From: Cornus controversa
Lineage: Eukaryota; Streptophyta; Magnoliopsida; Cornales; Cornaceae
Assembly (NCBI GenBank): GCA_026545225.1
Contig: CM048848.1
Location: 18,341,353 to 18,405,352, forward strand
Length of the DNA stretch: 64,000 bases
Direction of reading: 5' to 3'
The translations under genes and the position numbers were made by a program. Positions 54,889 through 64,000 of the stretch are shown in pieces. The notes below the pieces were generated by a model. The model was not told the DNA's origin and searched no databases. It saw only the letters and a program-made list of their open reading frames with translations. Within the stretch, counting starts at the first letter, position 1. Every line of letters starts with the position of its first letter.

Positions 54889-57800
54889 GGAATTAGAGCA
54901 CTAAAATACCAACGTCTAATCCCTTCCGATCCTCAATGGCCTCCTCATCCTCTGAAACCTCAAATAATTCTACTGACCCTAGTACTACTGTCCCATCCCT
55001 CTCCAATCTTCCATTTACTATCAGCATCAAACTTAACTCCTCCAACTATCCTGTATGGAAAGCTTAGGCCTTACCCTACTTCAGAGGTCAAGTTGTTTTT
55101 GGTTACCTTGATGGCACAATCCCAACCCCACCCAAGAAATTGATTCTTCTCATCCCAGCACAGGTGCTATTATTAAAATTCCCAATCCTCACTATCTTCA
55201 ATGGCTTTGTCAGGATTCTTTAATCCTCGCCACCATCAATGCATCACTCACTAAAGATGATCTCACTCAAGTCATGTCTTATACAACCTCTCGAGAGGTC
55301 TGGCTTGCACTCAAGCGAACCTTTTCTTCAATTTACTGTGCTAAAGCAATTCAGATTCGCACTCAACTGCAAATGCTCGAAAAGGCGTTTTCTCTGCCAA
55401 TGCATATTTTCTCTCTATCAAGTGAATGGCTAATGAACTTGCTCTTGCTGGAAAACCACTAAAACCTGATGACATAATAACCTACATGCTTGCGGGACTT
55501 GGCCAGGAATATGATTCCTTGGCTTCAACAATTACTTCTTGATCTGATCCTATCACCATGGAGGAACTTTACTCACTCCTTCTAATCTGTGAGTCACGAA
55601 TTAATCACAATAATCAGTCCCTTCAAACTGATGCTTTAGTAACCTCAGCATCAAAATCAATCCACTTTTTGATCGGCTACAAATTTTTAACCTTCCAACC
55701 GTGGTAGCGGTGGCTACTGTGGTAAAGGACGTGGTGGTCATTTTCAACTCCCTACTCAGGGTCCATCTAACTCAGTTATATGTCAGGTATGCTTCAAACC
55801 AGGACATACTACTAGAAAATGCTATCACCGTTTTAATCTTTCTTATCAGGACCAACACACTCCTAAAAATCAACTGCAAGCCACGGTTGCTGCGCACTGT
55901 CACCGTTCTGATAACAAGTGGTATCCCGACACAGGAGCTACCCATCATCTCACCAATGATGTGAACAATCTTCATCTTTAAAATGAAGACTATGACAGTC
56001 AAGATCATATCCAGGTGGCTAACGGTGGATCTGAAATCGTACAAAGTGGAACTTCCACTCTCTCATCTCCTTCCAAATCTTTTGTACTTAATCAAATTTT
56101 GCTAGTCCTAGATATTCAAAAACAATTTCTCTCTTTTCAACATTTTTGTCTAGACAACAATGTTTTCTTTGAATTTCATGCTTCTTTTTTCCTTGTGAAG
56201 GATTACTTGGGGAACATCCTACATCGAGGACCACTCATTAATGCTCTTCACAACTTCTCGGCTTCTCTTGCTCATCTTCAACCACAAGCTTTATCCAATG
56301 TTCGTGTGTCTACCAATATCTAGCATCGTCGTCTCGGTCATGCTTCCCTTCCAGTTATCAATAAGGTTATTTTATTACCTATCCACAATAAAAATACTTC
56401 TCTTTGTTCTGCATGTCAGCTGGTTAAGAGCTATGCTCTGCCCTTTAAATATGTGCATGTTTCTGTTTTGAAACCATTAAAGTTAATATATTCAGATGTT
56501 TGGGGCCAACTCCTATTTTATCCACCTCTGGTTCATGTTATTACATAAGTTTTCTGGATGATGCTACTAAATTCTTATGGCTTTTTCCCTTGAAACTCAA
56601 ATCTGATGCATATCACACCTTTATATGTTTTCAAGCTGCTGTAGAACGCCAATTTGATACAAAAATTAAGGTTGTCCAATCTGATTAGGGTGGTGAATAT
56701 CGCAACATAACTAAATATTTACAAACTCAGGGAATTAGTCATCGAATAACCTATCCATCTACACATCAACAAGCTGGTGCCATTGAAAGGCATCACCAAC
56801 AAATTGTTGAAGTTGGTTGGGCATTACTTGCTCACTCTAATTTACCAAAAATATTTTGGGAAGATGCCTTCTTAACTACTGTTTTTATTATCAATAGATT
56901 GCCAACTCCAATTTTACAGCATCGATCACCATATGAAATGGTCCATCATCACAAACCAGATTATAATTTTTTACGTGCCTTTGGATGTGCTTGCTGGCCC
57001 TATTTACTTCCATTTAATCGACATAAGATGGATTTTTTATCCAAAAATTGCATATTTATTGGGTATAGTGTTGGTTATCAAGATTACAAGTATTTAGATG
57101 TATCTACGGGAAAAATATTCGTATCACGTCATGTTGTCTTTGATAAATCTCTTTATCCATATACAGTCCCTAAGTCTATCGAGCCTACTCCAAAACCTAC
57201 TCCTGTTGTCCTCCCACGAAATCTAAATCTATCACCCTCTCGCTGCTCTATTTCTGCAGGTACCAATGTTCAGTTTGGTGCACCAAGTCCTCTGCATATG
57301 GCCTCGACATCAAGTCCTCAAACTAATCTTCATATTGCTTCAGGTTCTCCTACCAGGGATACTACTCTACCTCAACTTACAAATAGTCCATCACCTCCTC
57401 CTTTACCTTCTCCACCTTGCCAGCAACATCAAAATATACACTCCATGATTACAAGAAGCAAAAACAACATCCACAAGCCAAAACTAGCATCTTACTCACA
57501 TATTCGATATCCCATTCCAAAAGCACGTATGGCCACAATTCAACTACAAGACAAAGAACCCACCTACAATTCAACTGCAGTTAAACATCACAATTGGTGG
57601 GAGGCTATGAATAAAAAGTTTGATGCCTTGTTAGCTAATGGAACCTGGACTTTGGTTCCTAAACCTCCTAATGCCAATCGTGTTGGCTGTAAATGGTGTA
57701 CAAAATTAAAAGAGGAGCTGATGGTGGTATTGAAAGCACGCCTAGTCACCAAAGAATTTCATCAACAAGAAGGTGTTGATTTTGGCGAGACATTCAGTCC

Positions 57801-58020
57801 TGTGGTGAAACCTACCACTGTAAGGTTGGTTCTCTCACTAACAGTTTCTCGTGGTCGGCATCTTTGACAAATTGATGTCCAAAATGCTTTCTTACATGGC
57901 CTCTTGCAAAAAGACTTCTATATGACTTAGCCTCCGGGATTCTTTCATCCTCAATTTTTGCAACATGTTTGTAAGCTGCAAAGTCACTCTACGGTCTTCG
58001 TCAACCACCACGAGCATGGT
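54889..58020 (+). mobile_element. Ty1/copia element (Ale/Retrofit-like), broken, 3' end replaced
   Basis: PBS-like TATGGAATTAGAGCA at 54892-54906, then Gag from ATG 54935 (MASSSSETSN..., ISIKLNSSNYPVWKA). Further on: GLGQEYDSLASTI (55498), the protease motif WYPDTGATHHLTND (55919), integrase ([49 protein letters not shown]; the 56899-57867 region with [12 protein letters not shown]) and the first part of RT ([44 protein letters not shown], then SLYGLRQPPRAWLNW). Numerous stops and frameshifts. Sequence identity to copia stops at about 58020, inside RT. The RT catalytic YVDD box, RNase H and 3' LTR are all absent. Confidence 0.88.
56899..57867 (+). pseudogene. Copia integrase C-terminus to RT start (longest open part)
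   Basis: A 322-codon open stretch: the end of the integrase core ([18 protein letters not shown]), the GKG-like region ([20 protein letters not shown]), a Pro/Ser/Thr-rich linker and the RT N-terminus ([27 protein letters not shown]). Upstream in the same element the frame is stopped at 56686-56688 (SD, stop, GGEY). It is not a gene of its own. Confidence 0.85.
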
Positions 58021-59083
58021 TAAATTGGAAGAACAAATTAAGTTTTTGGGGCATATGATCTCTAATGAGGGAGTCTCGGTAGACTCTGCCAAAGTAGAGG
58101 CAGTGTTGAATTGGAAACGACCTACTACTGTTACGGAGATTCGTAGTTTCTTAGGCCTGGCTGGTTACTACAGACGCTTCATTGAGGGATTCTCTAAGAT
58201 TGCTGCACCTTTGACCCGACTAACTCGAAAAGATGTGAAGTTTGTTTGGGACAATCGATGTGAGCAGGCTTTCGAGGAGTTGAAGACTAGATTGACCTCA
58301 GCACCAGTTCTTACCATTCTAGTCAGTGATGTGGAATTTGTTATTTACATGAACACATCCCATCAGGGTCTTGGGTGTGTTCTAATGCAAGGGGGTAAGG
58401 TGGTGCAATATGCTTCTAGGCAGCTTAAGTCACATGAGAAGAATTACCCTACGCACGACTTGGAATTGGCAGCAGTGATTTTTGCATTGAAGATGTGGAG
58501 ACATTATTTGTATGGCGAGAAATTTGAATTATTTTCTGACCACAAAAGCCTCAAGTATCTTTTCTCTCAAAAGGAATTGAATATGAGGCAACGTAGGTGG
58601 ATAGAGAAGATGAAAGATTTTGATATGACCCTTCAATATCACCCTGGAAAAGTAAATGTGGTAGCGGATGCCTTGAGCCAGAAAATGAAAGGATTAGTTA
58701 CTTTTATGATGATACAAGAATGGAGGATGTTAGAGACACTAGCAGAGTTCTCCATTACGCCGACTTCTCAAAGCGCGAGCACTCTTCTCTGTAGTTTGAC
58801 AGTACAATCGACCTTGATTAGTCAAATTATTCAAGCTCAGACTTATGATGAGAGACTGCAAGCCAAGATAGCAGAGGTGGCTGGGGATGAAAGTAATGTA
58901 GATTGGAATCGTGGGACAGATGGTGGTGTTAGATTTCGAGGCAGGCTATGTGTTCCAGACTTAGCAGACCTCAAGAGAGATGTTTTAGAAGAAGCATACC
59001 ATTCTAGATACACTGTGCATCCGGGTGGCACTAAGATGAACCATGATCTCAAGAGGCAGTTTTGGTGGGAAGGTATGAAATGA
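57965..59083 (+). pseudogene. Tekay RT-RNase H-integrase segment (reads across the copia/gypsy junction)
   Basis: The 372-codon frame starts in out-of-frame copia DNA and becomes gypsy at codon 20 or so (KLEEQIKFLGHM). RNase H has Asn where the first catalytic Asp is expected (YMNTSHQGLG, about 58347). The other acidic positions (DLEL, SDHK, VADAL) are present. It ends at TGA 59081 within the integrase zinc region. Because it is open through more than 350 codons, the gypsy part decayed less than the copia part next to it. Confidence 0.85.
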
Positions 59084-59449
59084 GATGTGGCAGAGTTTGT
59101 ATCTAAATGTCTTACTTGCCAGCGAGTGAAGGTTAAGCATCAGAGACCAGCTGGACCACTACAGCCATTATGTTCCTGAATGGAAATGGGAGCATATTAC
59201 GATGGATTTCATAGTGGGATTACCGAGGTCGAGACAAAACCATAATATGGTATGGGTAATAGTGGACCGATTGACTAAATCAGCTCATTTTCTACCCATT
59301 CAAGCTACCGACTCTGGGGAGAATTTTGTGAGATATATATTAAGGAGATCGTCAAGCTCCATTGAGTGCCAGTGTCTATTATTTCAGATCGTGATCCTCA
59401 CTTTACATCGCATTACTAGAGTAGATTCCAGGAGGCTTTTGGTACTTCA

Positions 59450-60141
59450 TTGAATTTAAGTACTGCCTTTCATCCTCAGACGAATGGCCAGTCTGAGAGG
59501 GTCATTCAGGTGTTAGAGGACATGTTTCGTGCATGTGTGTTGGATTTTCATGATAGTTGGGAGGATCATATTCCGTTGATTGAGCTCGCATATAATAATA
59601 GCTATCAAGCTAGCATTGGTATGGCACCATATGAGGCACTGTATGGGAGACCTTATCATTCACCTGTATATTGGGCTGAGGTTGGTGATAGCTGCCTATT
59701 GGGCCCCGAGTTAGTGCGAGAAACTACGGAGAATGTAGCTACTATTAGAGGCCAGCTTCGTACAGTTCAGAGTCGACAAAAGAGTTATGCGGATTGACAT
59801 TGACCTACTTTGGAGTTTAATGTAAGGGACTTTGTGTTTCTGAAAGTCTCACCTATGAAGGGAGTGGTCAGATTTGAGGGAAGAAAAGGAAAGTTAGCTC
59901 CTTAACTTATTGGACCTTCTTGATCACCGAGAGAATTGGAGAAGTGGCATATAGGATAGCTTTACCTCCCAGTTTAGTAGAAGTTCATGATGTCTTTCAT
60001 GCCTCCATGTTAAGAAAATGTTTAAGAGTTGAGACTCAAGCCATTGACAGTAGTGGGGTAGAGTTACGCCCTAATACTACATATATTGAAACACCTGTTC
60101 ACATTGTGGATTGTATAGTGAAACAATTAAGGTGGACATAG
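59450..60141 (+). pseudogene. Tekay integrase core end and C-terminal domain
   Basis: 59450-59797 carries the third catalytic acidic residue (TNGQSERVIQVLEDM) and the YNNSYQASIGMAPYEALYG motif. 59920-60141 carries the GPY/F end and the start of the chromodomain, stopping at TAG 60139. The missing connection is a frameshift around 59800-59920. Confidence 0.82.
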
Positions 60142-60289
60142 ATACCACTTCTGAAGGTGCAGTGGAATCATCATGACAACAGAGAAGCTACATGGGAGTT
60201 GGAATCAAAGTTGATGAAAAAAAAAATCCAATGCTTTTTGAATAAGGTACGCAAATTTTGAGGATAAAATTATTTTTAGGAGGGTAGAA

Positions 60290-60392
60290 TGTAACACCCT
60301 TAAAAATTTAAATAGGGCTTTGTTTTAATTTCTAAGGATCCAAAGGGAATTCTAAGATTTTGTAAGGATAGAAGTGTAGTTATGGATATGTG

Positions 60393-60425
<33 letters not shown>

Positions 60426-60433
60426 ATGTAGGC

Positions 60434-60485
<52 letters not shown>

Positions 60486-61763
60486 TTGAGAGTGAAGCTT
60501 TGACTTTGAATTGAAGTTTGTGGCATATAAGTTGGTGCATGTGTGACATGTGTACCAAAGCTAGAATTGGTTTGACATTTGAATGTAAGAATGTAAAGTG
60601 TGCAAGAAAGGAGAGACTAAAAGTATAGTCTCGGCTGAACAGAGAGAAAAAGAGAAGAAGAAAAAAAAAAGAAGAAGAAAGAGAAGAAGAAGAAGAAGAG
60701 CAAAAGAGAGAGAGAAGAAGAAGATCACTAACTAGGAAAGTTGAATCTTGCCTTTCATTTCTATCTATATACAAATATATATAGATAAATCAAATGCATG
60801 AATGATTTAAGTGGTAGCCTCTGTTTTCACCATCAATAGGTGTGAGTTATTTGCATTAATTTTTCTGTTAATACTAGAGAATCTCTTGCAACTTTTAGTT
60901 GTTTACTGCTAAAGTTAGATCAAGATGTATGTTGGTTTTCTAAGAAAAAAATTAAAGTGACAAAAGTCAAAGATAAGGAAAGGATGAGGAAATTAGCAAA
61001 CATGTGCCAATGTGTGCATTGTGTGTGTTTATATATATTTTGTTTATGGACAAAATGAAGACAGTGGAGTCTTCAATGTTTTAAAGTTTCTCCTATCAAA
61101 CTATCTATGATATAGATTGCATGGTAGTTGGTGTTGGTTGTGCATGGTCACAATTTTGAAGGGTGGTGGGTCTTTGCATGGTGGCTAACCATGGTGCTCC
61201 GGCGAGGTGTGGTGGCACCGTAACATGATGGGTGAAGTTTGGAAATTGGGTTTCGGCTGTTGGAGCATTTGTGCATGGCTTAATGTGTAGGTGATCAGCT
61301 AATAATAGCTGGGTAGTTGGTGGTAGCTTAATTGGATGATGGTCACGGTTGTCTTCGGAAGGGTGCTACTGGAAGTGGAGTGCTGGGCAGCCATGGTGGT
61401 AGTTCGGGGTGGTCAAAATCAGCCAAAGAATATGGTGGGTGGCTCGGCAAATGGTGGTGGTTCATGGTGAGTTTCACGCCTGGGTTCTTTCCTAGTGGTC
61501 TTTAGCTATGACTTCAATTATGGCTGAAGAGGGTGAAGGCAAGATGGCCGGAATTGGCTCCTTCTTGTGCAGCTAGGTGATGTCGTGAGGAGAGAGCCTT
61601 GCATGGTTTCGGCCATAGGAGGAAGTGGGTTTTCCTTGGCAGCCATAATGGTGGTTAGGTTGGGTGGTGAAGATGGTGGCAGGTTATGTTTCGACCAAGG
61701 GGCTGGATGAAGTTGTTGGAGGCTCAAGTGTGTTTTAATTAGTGGGCTATCATGTTAATTAGT
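60290..61763 (+). repeat. Tekay 3' LTR (5' part; right end not found)
   Basis: Starts TGTAACACCC directly after the PPT TAGGAGGGTAGAA. It contains (TG)n at 60405-60424, (TA)n at 60437-60482, a purine run at 60650-60725 and a GGTGG-rich stretch at 61100-61700. No CA-ending border or target duplication was seen before the segmental-duplication breakpoint. Confidence 0.6.
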
Positions 61764-61772
61764 GCGCAACTC

Positions 61773-62023
61773 ATAACTAGAGGGTATCTAGCCCCAAAAT
61801 GGTTGATGAATCTAGAGATTAATGAAAAGGCGGATGTCTACATACCCGAATTACCGACACGGAAGAGTACATATGGTTCCTCCTGAATGAAGCCCAAGAG
61901 AATGGGTACAACCATATTGTAGGATGGGTGTGGCAAAAGATTAAGCATAGAAGGCTATTGAAGGTGATTGATCCAAAACATGCTTTTACAAAAAATATTT
62001 TTTTAATACTCATGAACTTTTAG
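61773..62023 (+). pseudogene. Receptor-like protein kinase fragment, copy 2
   Basis: ITRGYLAPKWLMNLEINEKA then DVYI. A deletion of about 20 bp relative to 38385-38405 removes GIILLEL. Then come stops and the GYNHIVGWVWQKIKH segment in another frame. Same relic as 38294-38559. Confidence 0.7.
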
Positions 62024-62707
62024 CACCAACTAAGTTTGAAACTCTTTCTTCATTTATTAATACTGAAAATGCATTTGTTGTAGTCTATGAATTATTACCA
62101 ATGGCTTCCACTATAGCTGCAAAAGTTCTGAGTTTATGTAATGGGTATTGGAGCAGTAAGCTAGAAAGCTCCTCAACCAATGACCAACATTTAATTATAG
62201 ATTTTAGGAAAAAATCTATCAAATGTTCTTCCTTCCTCCCATGATGGGTTGTTGTTTTTCAATCCTTGTGAACTCATGGGTTATTCCTGTTCGCAATAGC
62301 AAGAATTTTCAAAAATTAAAATTAAAAAGAAGAAGAAAAAAAGGTGTAAATGTCTTATTTGATGGATATTATCTGAAAAAAGAAATAATAATCAGTAAAG
62401 AGAGAATTGTAGTCAATAAGGTAGTTTTAAAACCAAGTCTAGAGATTTTCCAATATGGACGTTTTGCCAATAAGCAAATTCCAACTAGTAAGTGATTAAA
62501 ATGAAAGGGAACACTTATTTTAAAATGTCCAAACAATCTGTAAACTAATGGGACTCAAGATCACCAAGCAAACTAGAAACTAAATCTTTTATGCTCAAGA
62601 CTCTATCCTTCATTTGATGGATATTAAGTGAAACTGATCTTGCTTGACACTCTCTAACAATATGCTAGAGTGGATAGTTCTGATATTAGTGCAACATTAA
62701 TTATATC

Positions 62708-62831
62708 CTTGAGGTGGACCTGGAGCAACCGTGTAACCTGGAGATCACGGGTTTGATAACGGAAATAACATCTCTATGTGGAGGTAAGGCTGCGTTCATC
62801 TGACTATTTCAGACCCTGCCCATTTTAAGTA
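62708..62831 (+). mobile_element. tRNA-derived SINE, duplicate of 39255-39378
   Basis: Same borders and flanks as the first copy, so it was duplicated with its surroundings and did not insert separately. The copy keeps GAGGTAAGGCTGCGTTCATC. Confidence 0.6.
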
Positions 62832-62834
62832 TAT

Positions 62835-64000
62835 TGAAGAAACCTAGAGCGGGAGGGGGTGAATATTTTCTGTCAAATTTTAGTCTTTAATGCTTTAAGT
62901 ATGACACACACAATCCATAAAACTTGACACAGTGATTTATAGAGGAAAACTCCAATGTGGGGTAAAAAACCTCTTGGCCCTCAGGCCCGAACTGATCTCC
63001 ACTATGTCTAAAAGGGTAGTACAGTAATCTTCTAATCACTCACCCAATTCACCACACTGTTACTCCAGCTCTCAACCCAGTTCACAGCCTCCCTAGGCCT
63101 GAACCAGTCTCACCAATCCTCACAACAACTTTTTCACTCTCAACCCAGCCCAAGCTTCCCAAAGCCCAAGCTATCTTTCACGACAATCACTCACACTCCC
63201 CCTGTCCAAAGTATCCCTATACTTGGACTATACATCGTGAATGTAGAGTCAGTTCGATGTTATAAACAGCAACTCTTCAAGCTTTGATTGCCAGTCTTTA
63301 AAGTCCTGCTTGATGATGACACGACCACTTGAATTCTTGAACTCCAGCAGTGATAGTTTTCAATATGTACACCCTTGCGTGTAGCTACAAGTTACTTGTA
63401 GAAACCCGCTCTTTCCATGAACCCCCTTTTCAGCCATTTAGACTTCTGTTTAGCTTGGTATATTATCTTTAAAAGCTTGTTATGACATTTTAGGCCTTGT
63501 ACCTGTTCTTAATCTTGACAAGAATATAGCTAGAGTAGACTTTTAGTAGCACAAAAATAAAGCATGCATGTAAAGCAATTTGCACTCAAAGAAACCAAAG
63601 TCAGCATGCATTTTCAGCAAATATAGAGTTCAGAAAATCAGAACTCAGCATTCAGCAATATGGAATCCAAAAATCAGAATACAGTATTCAGCAATGTGTA
63701 ATTCAAAATTTGGAATTCAGTTTTCAGCAATATGGAATTCAAAATTCAGAATTCAGCTTTTAGCAATATGGAATTCAAAATTTGGAATTTAGAATTCAGC
63801 AATGTGGAATTCAAAATTTGGAATTCAGTTTTCAGAGGTGCAGGTATAGATGCAGAGATATGAGCTACCTTAAACACTTCACAAACACCTTATAAAGATC
63901 AAATATCCTTGCTTGTATTCTAATAGCAGTCAGAAACCAAGATAATAAGATACGCCTTTTCTTGAAATGGATGAAAGCAATCATAATATACAAAATCAGG
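62835..64000 (-). mobile_element. Solo-LTR family member (duplicate of 39382-41917), partial
   Basis: Begins TGAAGAAACC after TATAT, as at 39382, and continues to the window end. The repeat array is at 63600-63840. The right end is outside the window. Confidence 0.65.

Larger units (their letters stand above)
58021..61763 (+). mobile_element. Ty3/gypsy Tekay chromovirus, 5'-less, fused to the copia RT
   Basis: Begins inside RT (LEEQIKFLGHMIS), then the RT thumb (IRSFLGLAGYYRRFIEGFSK), RNase H (SHQGLGCVLMQGGKVVQYAS; DLELAAVIFALKMWRHYLYG; LFSDHKSLKYLF), integrase zinc region (HPGGTKMNHDLKRQFWW ... CLTCQRVKVKHQRPAGPLQP), core (MDFIVGLPRSRQNHNMVW; SDRDPHF; TNGQSERVIQVLEDM), a GPY/F-like end (VHDVFHASMLRKC) and a chromodomain-like tail (VHIVDCIVKQLR; VQWNHHDNREATWELE). 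The PPT is at 60277-60289 and the 3' LTR starts at 60290 (TGTAACACCC). Stops at 59081, 59177 and 60139 and frameshifts kill it. The LTR end was not found; it appears cut at 61763. Confidence 0.88.
61764..64000. repeat. Second segmental duplication, copy 2 (runs out of the window)
   Basis: Direct copy of 38285-40524, starting at the same GCGCAACTCATAAC. It includes the kinase fragment (61773-62023), the SINE (62708-62831) and the LTR start (62835). Small differences include a 20-bp deletion in the kinase part and an additional 50-bp stretch near 63045-63095. Confidence 0.92.

Noticed and set aside
60433-60774. 113-codon ORF with Ser-rich and Tyr-Ile repeats
   Set aside because: Arises from (TA)n and (GAA)n simple repeats in the Tekay LTR.
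62223-62495. 90-codon basic ORF
   Set aside because: The duplicate region near 38750-39050 carries indels that break the frame, so there is no sign of constraint.

Overview
This window is plant nuclear DNA: AT-rich, intron-bearing and heavily invaded by retroelements. It looks like the genome of a flowering plant, probably a eudicot, although the species cannot be named from sequence alone. The evidence is a NAC-domain gene tail, an A1-type cyclin with its many small exons, a plastid type I signal peptidase, a receptor-like kinase fragment, and Athila, Tekay, Sirevirus and Ale-like LTR elements together with LINEs, SINEs and a MITE. I see no intact complete gene. Host genes are partial or decayed, and most of the sequence is layered mobile DNA.

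Layout. 1-653: last exon of a NAC transcription factor with a 135-bp internal duplication. 2085-4345: broken LINE. 4594-6037: solo Athila LTR with target duplication. 6441-6574: tRNA-derived SINE. 8971-9524: MITE. 10230-25544: one complete 15.3-kb Athila element on the minus strand, with both LTRs, PBS, PPT, gag-pro, pol, a GC-rich envelope-region ORF, and a solo LTR of another family nested inside it (13394-15870). 26738-36852 and 42328-50532: two direct copies of a segment that carried the 3' half of a cyclin A1 gene followed by a plastid signal peptidase gene, both on the minus strand. The upstream exons of the cyclin survive only beside the second copy (50558-54485). Copy 1 was hit by a Sirevirus (gag at 32354-34413, LTR at 34505-35687). 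Copy 2 was hit by a 2.7-kb Tekay-type solo LTR (47528-50260) exactly at a cyclin exon/donor border, and copy 1 preserves the empty site. 36853-42310: a TE cluster with LTR fragments, a kinase fragment, a SINE, another solo LTR and a LINE piece. 54889-60289: an Ale-like copia element that changes abruptly, near 58020, into a Tekay gypsy element. 61764-64000: a second copy of the block that starts at 38285.

The cyclin and signal peptidase copies have decayed by different lesions, so the two copies can be used to reconstruct which changes came first. The most unusual non-coding signals are arrays of short palindromes inside LTRs. A TCGATCAATCGA-type palindrome recurs in at least two different LTR families and in Athila internal DNA. 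A seven-unit array in the Tekay solo LTR has outer hairpin arms that change together from unit to unit and stay complementary.
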